A program made the translations under genes and the position numbers. The notes under the pieces are model-generated. The model did no database searches. It was not told where the DNA came from and saw only the letters and a program-made list of their open reading frames with translations. Below, piece by piece: positions 1-4,945 of a stretch of 6,176 nucleotides of DNA (within the stretch, counting starts at the first letter, position 1; the number at the start of each line of letters is the position of its first letter). Source of the stretch: Bacillota bacterium (GTDB lineage: Bacteria; Bacillota; Clostridia; Peptostreptococcales; Anaerovoracaceae); the NCBI GenBank assembly GCA_017621195.1, contig JAGATO010000312.1, positions 1-6,176 on the forward strand, read 5' to 3'.

Positions 1-522
1 AACTCCATGACCGGCTCCCTGGGCTCCAGCGACTTCGTTAACAGCGTGCTGGGCGGCGCCGGCGGCCTGCAGAACTTCCTGCCCGCTATCATCTTCGTGA
101 TGGCTGCCGCTATCGCCTTCGCTACCGGTACTTCCTGGGGTACCATCGGTATCATGGCGCCCATCGTCGTATCCGTATTCAACTATGATGTAGAGCCCAC
201 GCTGTGCGTCATCGGTCTGGCAGCAGCCTGCGCCGGCGGCGTTTGCGGCGACCACTGCTCTCCCATTTCCGATACTACGATCATGGCTTCTGCCGGTGCT
301 CACTGCTACCACCTGAACCACGTGTTCACTCAGCTGCCCTACGCTATGACGGTAGCAGCTGTATCCTTCGTATCCTTCATCATCGCCGGATTGATTCAGA
401 ACGTAGTTATCTGTTTGGTCATCGCCTGCGCTCTGATGGTTGGAACGCTGTTAGTGATTCGTGCCGTCGTTGGAAAGAAGCACGGTGAAATGATTGCCGA
501 GATCAAAGCGACAATACGGTAG
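1..522 (+). CDS. nhaC: NhaC-family Na+/H+ antiporter, C-terminal part (gene cut by window start)
   Basis: Integral membrane transporter that would exchange Na+ for H+ across the cytoplasmic membrane, for sodium and pH homeostasis. The frame is already open at base 1 (Asn-Ser before the first Met), so only the last 173 residues are visible and the true start is upstream. Hydrophobic segments are seen around FLPAIIFVMAAAIAFATG, TLCVIGLAAACAGGVCG, YAMTVAAVSFVSFIIAGLI and VVICLVIACALMVGTLLVI. The loop GDHCSPISDTTIMASAGA, followed by HVFTQLPYA, is the hallmark of the NhaC family and is the main reason for the call. The protein ends in a charged tail (KKHGEMIAEIKATIR) and a TAG stop, and a terminator follows about 70 bp later. 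Transported ion and direction are inferred from the family; a dicarboxylate/cation antiporter of the same superfamily cannot be excluded from a fragment. Confidence 0.88.
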   Translation, partial: NSMTGSLGSSDFVNSVLGGAGGLQNFLPAIIFVMAAAIAFATGTSWGTIGIMAPIVVSVFNYDVEPTLCVIGLAAACAGGVCGDHCSPISDTTIMASAGAHCYHLNHVFTQLPYAMTVAAVSFVSFIIAGLIQNVVICLVIACALMVGTLLVIRAVVGKKHGEMIAEIKATIR

Positions 523-591
523 AACGCGCAGGTCGCACCGGAATTACTTACGGAACAACGAACAAGATTGATTACACAGGCACATTCAAAC

Positions 592-624
592 AAAAGCGCC
601 CATTAAGAAAATGGGCGCTTTTTG
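592..624. terminator. Bidirectional intrinsic terminator between convergent genes
   Basis: A perfect 12-bp stem (592-603 paired with 611-622, core GCGCCCAT/ATGGGCGC) encloses a 7-nt loop. The right arm runs into TTTTT on the plus strand. The left arm starts with AAAA, so the minus-strand transcript also gets a U-run. It would end the antiporter transcript from the left and the nrdD-nrdG-membrane protein transcript from the right. Confidence 0.9.
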
Positions 625-652
625 CATATTCACAGAATTGGTTTCTGACAGT

Positions 653-1072
653 TTAGAAATTCTTATCTACAAAGCGGTTGTACTTTTTTTCGTCCATGAC
701 GCTTTTGTAGGTGTTGCGGAATTTCTGGACCGTCAGGTTGTTGTACTCCAGAAGACGGCGGTATTTCAGAAATCCGCAGACCAGAGGGATTCCCCCGCAG
801 AGGATTCCCAGCGTTCCGTTTTTGATGCAGGCCGCAGCTAAAGCGACGAATACGATCGAAGCGATGAAAACGCCGGCATTCCTCTTCTGAGCGTGCATCC
901 GGTGGAACACTTCTTCGTCGATGACACCTTCCTTGATCATGGTTTCACCGAAGCTTTTTTGTACGGTGAACATGGAGACGGCGTTCAGGATCATAGGCGC
1001 CGCCACGAAAAAGGCAAACAGCGCCAGCGCCGCATTCATCACAAGGATCGCTGTACTTTCCATATTTCCCAT
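653..1072 (-). CDS. Small membrane protein of unknown function, last gene of the nrd operon
   Basis: A 139-residue protein that I do not recognise as a named family. Hydrophobic stretches lie near residues 8-32 (AILVMNAALALFAFFVAAPM), 66-83 (AGVFIASIVFVALAAACI) and 86-102 (GTLGILCGGIPLVCGFL). The segment between the first two (about 38-65) is charged and amphipathic, and the C-terminus (103-139) is basic and soluble, so two or three membrane spans are likely. The start at 1072 is supported by AGGAGG at 1081-1086, 8 nt upstream; an internal ATG at 1063 is less well placed. It lies 13 nt after nrdG, and its ribosome binding site overlaps the nrdG stop, so it is probably co-transcribed and translationally coupled. 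The stop is about 30 nt before the shared terminator. A role in nucleotide metabolism is suggested only by position. Confidence 0.8.
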   Translation of the reverse strand: MGNMESTAILVMNAALALFAFFVAAPMILNAVSMFTVQKSFGETMIKEGVIDEEVFHRMHAQKRNAGVFIASIVFVALAAACIKNGTLGILCGGIPLVCGFLKYRRLLEYNNLTVQKFRNTYKSVMDEKKYNRFVDKNF

Positions 1073-1080
1073 GGTAAATT

Positions 1081-1086
1081 CCTCCT
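1081..1086 (-). promoter_or_regulatory. AGGAGG ribosome binding site overlapping the nrdG stop
   Basis: Perfect AGGAGG on the minus strand, 8 nt before the ATG at 1072. Its first base is the last base of the nrdG TGA stop, so nrdG termination and initiation of the membrane protein share the same ribosome footprint. It fixes the start at 1072. Confidence 0.8.
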
Positions 1087-1583
1087 CAAATAATCTGACC
1101 GTCGCGCAGCTGCAGGATGCGCTGATTGGAGCTTCCGCGGAACTGCAGCGTTAGGTCCCGTTCTTCCTCGACATAGGGACCGTCGATCAGAGTATCACAC
1201 AACCGAAGTAACTCCGCGATGGCTTGATCGGTGCGTGCCAGGGCATACAGCTGTTCATAAGTATATCCGCTGTAGATCAGCAGATGAAGACCCCGTTTTT
1301 TGATCTCCCGAGCCAGAGGCAACAGGGCTTTTGGCTGAACAAAAGGCTCGCCGCCGGAAAAGGTGACGCCGGACAACAGAGAATTTTCATCGATCTCCGG
1401 AAGCAAACAAAGGGGATCGATCAGCGTTCCGCCGTTGAAATCGTGAGTTTGGGGATTGTGACAGCCGGGGCAGCCGTGGGGACAGCCCTGGGTGAAGATC
1501 ACATAGCGAAAGCCGGGACCGTCCACGATGGATTCTTCGATCACGCCGCTGATCCGAAGCTGTGGTGCGGAATTACAAGCCAT
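1086..1583 (-). CDS. nrdG: Anaerobic ribonucleoside-triphosphate reductase activating protein (radical SAM)
   Basis: Cytoplasmic iron-sulfur enzyme that cleaves S-adenosylmethionine and generates the glycyl radical on class III ribonucleotide reductase. The 165-residue length is normal for NrdG (about 155-175). The radical-SAM cluster motif C-x3-C-x2-C is Cys34, Cys38 and Cys41 in GCPHGCPGCHNPQTH; the SAM-binding GGE-type motif is SGGEP at 76-80 (VTFSGGEPFVQP). The family's conserved C-terminal block is also present (DGPYVEEERDLTLQFRGSSN, then QR). The N-terminal VDGPGFRYVIFTQGC is typical. The start at 1583 is preceded by an AAAAGGA-like site inside the upstream glycyl-radical ORF, which it overlaps by 11 bp. 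This points to translational coupling, so that activase and radical-bearing subunit are made together. The substrate glycine is most likely Gly33 of the neighbouring 58-residue protein rather than one in the NrdD body. Confidence 0.95.
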   Translation of the reverse strand: MACNSAPQLRISGVIEESIVDGPGFRYVIFTQGCPHGCPGCHNPQTHDFNGGTLIDPLCLLPEIDENSLLSGVTFSGGEPFVQPKALLPLAREIKKRGLHLLIYSGYTYEQLYALARTDQAIAELLRLCDTLIDGPYVEEERDLTLQFRGSSNQRILQLRDGQII

Positions 1584-1749
1584 GTTTTACGCGGTCCTTT
1601 TCTTCTGCCTGCTTTGCGTTGTTGAAGCGGTCCGTCGTTCCGACCAGATAACCGGTGATGCGGCGGATTCGTTCAAACTTGACGCCTTCGCCCAGTCTCT
1701 TTTCTTCGGATTTGGTGTTCATAGTGTTCATTGCATCGGTGGGTGCCAT
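1573..1749 (-). CDS. nrdD: Free-standing glycyl-radical C-terminal domain of class III ribonucleotide reductase
   Basis: A 58-residue protein, translated by hand from the minus strand, beginning MAPTDAMNTMNTKSEE and ending AKQAEEKDRVKHGL. Residues 22-56 match the glycyl-radical end of NrdD. FERIRRITGYLVGTTDRFNN contains the RxxGYL signature, with Gly33 the expected radical site; E. coli NrdD has the equivalent RTCGYL with Gly681. The NrdD body upstream stops before this domain, so the reductase is encoded in two pieces. This is not simple readthrough: the ORF starts 74 nt after the nrdD stop in another frame, with an AAAGGAG site 9 nt before its ATG. Internal ATGs at codons 7 and 10 are further from that site. 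Residues 1-20 are charged and poorly conserved-looking, probably a linker. Expected role: dock into the NrdD body and supply the catalytic radical after NrdG activation, comparable to how GrcA (YfiD) replaces the damaged radical domain of pyruvate formate-lyase. The docking role is inference. Confidence 0.88.
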   Translation of the reverse strand: MAPTDAMNTMNTKSEEKRLGEGVKFERIRRITGYLVGTTDRFNNAKQAEEKDRVKHGL

Positions 1750-1758
1750 AATTGGGTT

Positions 1759-1765
1759 CTCCTTT
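1759..1765 (-). promoter_or_regulatory. Ribosome binding site of the separate glycyl-radical ORF
   Basis: AAAGGAG on the minus strand, 9 nt upstream of the ATG at 1749. It decides both the start of the 58-residue ORF and the view that this piece is translated independently rather than by frameshift from nrdD. Confidence 0.8.
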
Positions 1766-1823
1766 CCATTCGTTACGTTATAGATTCCCTGATCGGGCCT
1801 CTTTGAAACAGTTCGTTTCGATT

Positions 1824-4094
1824 CTATTCACAGCCGCAGAAATGGGGCATGTTTGGATATTTTTTACGCAGCTCCTTCAGCTTTTCCACGCTGACGCCTT
1901 CACCCTCTCTGCGTCCGCAGCGCGGGCAGACATCGTCGATTACACCGGTGTAGCCGCAGACGGGATCCCGGTCTACTGGATGGTTGACGGAACCGTAGCC
2001 TACGCCGGCTTCTTTCATGCAACGGATGACAGCTTCAAAGGCCTGAGGATTCTTGCAGGTATCTCCGTCCAGCTCCACGTAGCTGATGTGACCCGCGTTG
2101 GTCAGAGCATGGTACGGAGCCTCTGTACGGATCTTCTTGAAAGCGCTGGTGTGGTAATACACGGGGACGTGGAACGAGTTGGTGTAGTAGTCCCGGTCGG
2201 TGATGCCCTTTCGCTCGCCATAGATCTTCTTATCGATGCGGATGAAACGGCCAGACAAGCCTTCAGCAGGTGTGGCCAGCAGGGTGAAGTTCAGTCCGGT
2301 TTTTTTGGATTCATCATCCATGCGCTTTCTCATGTGACCGATGATTTCCAGACCCAGCTTCTGGCTTTCTTCGCTTTCACCGTGATGCTTTCCCGTCAGA
2401 GCGACCAGAGTTTCGGCCAGACCGATGAAGCCCACGGACAGCGTACCGTGCTTCAAAATTTCGCCTACCGTATCGTCGGGTCCCAGGGTATCAGACTGGA
2501 TCCAGATGCCCTGTCCCATGAGGAACGGATAGTTGAGACACTTCTTGGCTGCCTGGATCTTGTAGCGGTGCAGCAGCTGACGGATCACCAGGTCGATCTG
2601 TTCATCCAGCAAACGGTAGAAGGTGTCGATGTTTCCTTCGGCCTTCATGCCGATTCTGGGAAGGTTAATGGAAGTGAAGCTGAGGTTTCCGCGGCCGCAG
2701 GTCACTTCGTTTTCGGGATCATAGTGATTTCCCATGACGCGGGTACGGCATCCCATGTAGGAGACTTCGCTATTGTAGTTCCCTTCCTTATAATACTGGA
2801 AGTTGAACGGAGCGTCCAGGAAACTGAAGTTGGGGAACAGACGTTTCGCGGAGGTCCGGATCGCCAGCTGGAACAGATCGTAGTTCGGATCGCCTGGATT
2901 GTAGCTGATACCCTCCTTGACCTTGAAGATCTGTACCGGGAAGATAGGAGTCTCTCCGTTACCGAGACCGGCGTCGGTGGCCCTCAACAGATTTCGGATC
3001 ACCAGACGTCCCTCCGGAGAGGTGTCGGTTCCGTAATTTAGAGAACTGAAGGGAACTTGGGCGCCTGCGCGGGAATTCATCGTATTGAGATTGTGAACCA
3101 GTGCTTCCATAGCCTGGAAGGTAGCTTTGTCGGTTTCGATAAACGCCACTTCCGCAGCCATGTGAACGGCATCCTCGATCTGCTCCGGAGTTAGCTCAGG
3201 AAAATCACGGACCAGCAGCGGGCCGACGGCTTTACCGTAGGTGTCCGCGTGGCCCAGGGTCGGAGTTCCGGCCTCGGTGCAGATGGCCTTGGCTTTTTCC
3301 GCAATCTCCAGGGTAGGCTGGTGGACGGATACCTGCAGGTAGCGGGCCAGAGCCTTGGCGTATTCCTTGGCATAGGTCTTGGCGACACCGGGAGCCATGG
3401 AATAGTCGAAGTTGGGGATGGACTGTCCGCCGTGCATTTCGTTCTGATTGGCCTGAATGGCGATGCACGCAAGAGCGGAGTAGCTGGTGATGCTGTTGGG
3501 CTCCCGCAGATAGCCGTGACCGGTGGAGAAGCCGTCCTGAAACAGTTTGATCAGATCGATCTGGCAGCAGGTGCAAGTCAACATATAGAAGTCTTTATCG
3601 TGGATGTGAATATCGCCGTTGATGTGAGCCGCAGCGATGTCCTTGGGCAGAATGTAGTTGTCGATGAAGTATTTGGATCCTTCGGAACCGTACTTCAGCA
3701 TCGTTCCCATGGCGGTATCGCCGTCGATGTTGGCGTTTTCACGCTTGATGTCCGCATCCTTGGCAGAGGCGAAGGTCAGCTCCTTGTAGATGTCCATCAG
3801 GTCGGCTTCGGACTGACGGATCATCGTATGTTCCGCGCGGTACAGGATGTAGGCCTTTGCTGTTTTGGCAAAGCCTTCTTTGATCAGGACGTTTTCAACG
3901 ATATCCTGGATCTGTTCCACCGTGGGAACCTCATCCTGGGGAATGAGATTGATGACCATGGCGGTCAGCTGATTCAGTTCTTCCTGAGAGAAGCCGGCCT
4001 CCGTAGCCTCTCCGGCCTTTTTAATGGCCTGCTTGATTTTGTCGCTGTTGAAGTCTACGACTTCGCCGTTGCGTTTGCGAATATGCTTTAACAT
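1824..4094 (-). CDS. nrdD: Anaerobic (class III) ribonucleoside-triphosphate reductase body, lacking its glycyl-radical tail
   Basis: Cytoplasmic oxygen-sensitive enzyme that reduces ribonucleoside triphosphates to deoxyribonucleotides. The product has 756 residues. Residues 1-92 form an ATP-cone allosteric domain (KRNGEVVDFNSDKIKQAI, ending near AYILYRAEHT). The catalytic barrel follows, with DIHIHDKD at 161-168, CTCCQIDL at 174-181, HGGQSIPNFDY at 221-231, GCRTRV at 448-453, CGRGNLSFTSINLPRIG at 466-482 and YYTNSFHVPV at 636-645. A zinc-ribbon-like segment follows (Cys713, Cys723, Cys726 in CGYTG and CPRCG). Instead of going on to the RxxGYL glycyl-radical signature, the protein ends at residue 756 with MPHFCGCE and TAG; that signature is in the next ORF. 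The start at 4094 has GGAGG 6 nt upstream. It is the first gene of the operon and sits behind NrdR boxes. A clean sequence and conserved motifs throughout argue that it is functional, not a pseudogene. Confidence 0.96.
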   Translation of the reverse strand: MLKHIRKRNGEVVDFNSDKIKQAIKKAGEATEAGFSQEELNQLTAMVINLIPQDEVPTVEQIQDIVENVLIKEGFAKTAKAYILYRAEHTMIRQSEADLMDIYKELTFASAKDADIKRENANIDGDTAMGTMLKYGSEGSKYFIDNYILPKDIAAAHINGDIHIHDKDFYMLTCTCCQIDLIKLFQDGFSTGHGYLREPNSITSYSALACIAIQANQNEMHGGQSIPNFDYSMAPGVAKTYAKEYAKALARYLQVSVHQPTLEIAEKAKAICTEAGTPTLGHADTYGKAVGPLLVRDFPELTPEQIEDAVHMAAEVAFIETDKATFQAMEALVHNLNTMNSRAGAQVPFSSLNYGTDTSPEGRLVIRNLLRATDAGLGNGETPIFPVQIFKVKEGISYNPGDPNYDLFQLAIRTSAKRLFPNFSFLDAPFNFQYYKEGNYNSEVSYMGCRTRVMGNHYDPENEVTCGRGNLSFTSINLPRIGMKAEGNIDTFYRLLDEQIDLVIRQLLHRYKIQAAKKCLNYPFLMGQGIWIQSDTLGPDDTVGEILKHGTLSVGFIGLAETLVALTGKHHGESEESQKLGLEIIGHMRKRMDDESKKTGLNFTLLATPAEGLSGRFIRIDKKIYGERKGITDRDYYTNSFHVPVYYHTSAFKKIRTEAPYHALTNAGHISYVELDGDTCKNPQAFEAVIRCMKEAGVGYGSVNHPVDRDPVCGYTGVIDDVCPRCGRREGEGVSVEKLKELRKKYPNMPHFCGCE

Positions 4095-4132
4095 TCCCGT
4101 CCTCCCAACGTTATCGATCCATCGTTTTTACA

Positions 4133-4148
4133 CTCCGCAGCCACGGAG
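4133..4148 (-). other. Small hairpin in the predicted nrdD leader
   Basis: Inverted repeat CTCCG / CGGAG with a 6-nt loop, about 40 nt upstream of the nrdD start and inside the predicted untranslated leader. No U-run follows on the minus strand, so it is not an intrinsic terminator. It may simply structure or protect the mRNA 5' end; function is unknown. Confidence 0.35.
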
Positions 4149-4175
4149 ATAAATTGTAATAATAGGATAAAAAAT

Positions 4176-4191
4176 TGCGTATAATTTGTGT
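4176..4191 (-). promoter_or_regulatory. NrdR box, weaker copy
   Basis: The plus strand here ends in ATAATTTGTGT. It matches about 10 of 16 positions of the NrdR consensus ACACWATATATTGTGT, with a good right half and a poor left half. On its own this would be weak. It is credible because its centre is exactly 31 bp from the strong box at 4207-4222, the usual spacing for the paired boxes bound by NrdR tetramers. It overlaps the predicted -10 of nrdD. Confidence 0.6.
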
Positions 4192-4206
4192 TCCATTTTT
4201 TGTTAA
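4178..4206 (-). promoter_or_regulatory. Predicted promoter of the nrdD operon
   Basis: On the minus strand TTAACA (4206-4201) is followed by a 17-nt spacer and TATACG (4183-4178), a fair -35 and a weak -10. Transcription would begin near 4171, giving a leader of about 75 nt. The -35 lies between the two NrdR boxes and the -10 lies within one, so bound NrdR would block RNA polymerase. The exact -10 is uncertain. Confidence 0.5.
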
Positions 4207-4222
4207 ACACAAGATATTGTGT
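4207..4222 (-). promoter_or_regulatory. NrdR box, near-perfect copy
   Basis: ACACAAGATATTGTGT matches 15 of 16 positions of the consensus ACACWATATATTGTGT for the repressor NrdR, an ATP-cone/zinc-ribbon protein that senses dATP/ATP and controls ribonucleotide reductase genes. It lies just upstream of the predicted -35 of nrdD. The nrdR gene itself is not in the window. Confidence 0.85.
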
Positions 4223-4236
4223 TCTCCTTGAAACGG

Positions 4237-4252
4237 ACAATATATATAATAT
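4237..4252 (-). promoter_or_regulatory. Possible third NrdR-like box
   Basis: ACAATATATATAATAT matches about 12 of 16 consensus positions and lies 30 bp centre-to-centre from the strong box. Part of the match is simply AT alternation, so it may be fortuitous. Confidence 0.3.
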
Positions 4253-4259
4253 CGTGGTT

Positions 4260-4496
4260 CATCACAGAAATCAATAGCCTGTGAAGAGACTTTTTTGTCA
4301 AGTAGAAAAACGAAAAAACGAGAAAAACGTAGTTTTTATTTGTTTTTTTAAGGAGGACAAGAGGGAAATGGGGAAGAGCTCGGATTAGGAAAGAAATAGT
4401 CGGGCCGTTACGGAAAAATACAGGAGAAAAAGGCAAAATTTTTTTTAAAAGACGTCCAACGAGCCAGAGGATATAAAAATAGACGGAGGAATGGGC
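4260..4496. other. Gene-free AT- and purine-rich spacer between divergent promoters
   Basis: No gene is supported here. 4291-4349 carries short A/T tracts at roughly 10-bp steps (AAAAA at 4306-4310, AAAAAA at 4313-4318, AAAAA at 4323-4327, TTTTT at 4333-4337, T7 at 4343-4349), expected to give intrinsic curvature. Part of this also reads as an imperfect palindrome centred on GTA at 4329-4331. 4350-4440 is strongly purine-rich on the plus strand. It contains an AAGGAGG (4350-4356) followed 11 nt later by ATG, but that frame stops after six codons. Confidence 0.5.
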
Positions 4497-4525
4497 TTGA
4501 CGAATAGAAAAAAGGCTGATAGGAT
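4497..4525 (+). promoter_or_regulatory. Predicted promoter of the cobalamin riboswitch RNA
   Basis: TTGACG (4497-4502) is a 5/6 match to the -35 consensus. A 17-nt spacer leads to TAGGAT (4520-4525), a 4/6 match to the -10, preceded by TG at 4517-4518 (extended -10, TGN). Transcription would start near 4532, about 15-20 nt before the aptamer. It reads away from nrdD. Confidence 0.65.
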
Positions 4526-4544
4526 AAAACTATCAATTAAATAA

Positions 4545-4733
4545 CCGTTTTAAGTTCCGTTCTGAAAAGGACGGCTAAGAGGGAAGCAGGTGAGAATCCT
4601 GCGCGGTCCCGCCGCTGTATGCGAGGAGCCGCTGTTCATGTGTTACGAACATACCACTGAGAGACGATGCGAAAAGTCGCGGTTTCTTGGGAAGGGGAAC
4701 AGCCGCTGTGATGCGCTAGCCAGAAGACCTGCT
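4545..4733 (+). promoter_or_regulatory. Cobalamin (B12) riboswitch aptamer
   Basis: The conserved blocks of the cobalamin riboswitch occur in order. They are a 5' stem-loop (CCGTTC/GGACGG arms near 4557-4574), GGGAAGCAGGTGAGAATCCTGC (4581-4602), CGGTCCCGCCGCTGTA (4604-4619), GGAGC (4625-4629), CCACTGAGAG (about 4654-4663), GGGAAGG (4689-4695), GATGC (4710-4714) and the B12 box AGCCAGAAGACCTGC (4718-4732). It should bind adenosylcobalamin or a related corrinoid and switch the downstream RNA fold. The long arm between CCACTG and GGGAAGG suggests a full-size, adenosylcobalamin-type aptamer (inference). The boundaries are approximate by some 10 nt at the 5' side. All conserved elements are intact, so it is not decayed. 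No plus-strand gene follows in the window. Confidence 0.95.
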
Positions 4734-4809
4734 TAAAATGTGGGAAATACCCGACGGAGAATTGGGGAGTTTCTAAAGAATGGTTTTTGACCGAAAACTC
4801 AGCAAATAC

Positions 4810-4842
4810 GGGCTGTGGAATACTTCCACAGCCCTTTTCTTT
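4810..4842 (+). terminator. Intrinsic terminator of the riboswitch expression platform
   Basis: A perfect 11-bp stem, GGGCTGTGGAA (4810-4820) with TTCCACAGCCC (4824-4834), has a 3-nt loop and is followed by TTTTCTTTT on the plus strand. Placed 77 nt after the B12 box, it is the natural off-state of the riboswitch. The sequence GGCTGT of its left arm could instead pair with ACAGCC at 4699-4704 inside the aptamer, a possible antiterminator contact (inference). The minus-strand side has no U-run. Confidence 0.88.
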
Positions 4843-4855
4843 TGGCTTTTCATCC

Positions 4856-4898
4856 ACAAGGGTTGAACGCTTGTATACCAACAAGCTTCAGCCCTTGT
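4856..4898. repeat. Long imperfect palindrome downstream of the riboswitch terminator
   Basis: 4856-4867 pairs with 4887-4898 (12 pairs, one G-U), then a single bulged C at 4868, then GCTTGT/ACAAGC (4869-4874 with 4881-4886) closing a 6-nt loop. That makes 18 pairs in all. Neither strand has a clear U-run after it, so it is not a standard intrinsic terminator. It would be part of any transcript that reads through the riboswitch terminator, and would also lie 3' of the convergent nuclease mRNA. Function unknown. Confidence 0.7.
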
Positions 4899-4925
4899 TC
4901 CTCATATAGACATAGGGAAAAAGAG

Positions 4926-4945
4926 ACGGTGAAAAACGGTGAAAA
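4926..4945 (+). repeat. Perfect tandem duplication of ACGGTGAAAA
   Basis: Two adjacent identical 10-bp units just beyond the 3' end of the nuclease gene. On the minus strand they supply the T-rich tail of the hairpin described next. Probably a small slippage duplication. Confidence 0.7.

Noticed and set aside
1752..3041. 429-residue plus-strand open frame opposite nrdD
   Set aside because: It is the antisense shadow of nrdD, whose motifs are conserved throughout; the opposing frame has no recognisable domain.
3249..4091. 280-residue plus-strand open frame opposite the NrdD N-terminal half
   Set aside because: Antisense shadow of the ATP-cone and catalytic regions; no family resemblance.
4368..4388. 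AAGGAGG followed by ATG, possible leader peptide
   Set aside because: The frame stops after six codons in a purine-rich stretch with no associated hairpin or gene.
4203..4436. 77-residue minus-strand open frame upstream of nrdD
   Set aside because: Low-complexity Phe/Lys-rich translation of an AT-rich spacer, with no ribosome binding site, and it covers the NrdR box and phased A-tracts.
4491..4544. 17-codon ORF with GGAGGA directly before ATG at 4491
   Set aside because: The ribosome site touches the start codon with no usable spacing, and the frame covers the riboswitch promoter.
4545..4733. Direct control of nrdD by the cobalamin riboswitch
   Set aside because: The riboswitch is transcribed away from nrdD, and nrdD has its own promoter and leader.
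4636..4884. 82-residue minus-strand open frame
   Set aside because: Lies antisense across the conserved riboswitch core and terminator, which fully explain that sequence.
4856..4898. ANTAR (EutV-type) target hairpin in the riboswitch RNA
   Set aside because: The hexaloop has A at position 1 but C instead of G at position 4, and there is no matching paired second hairpin.
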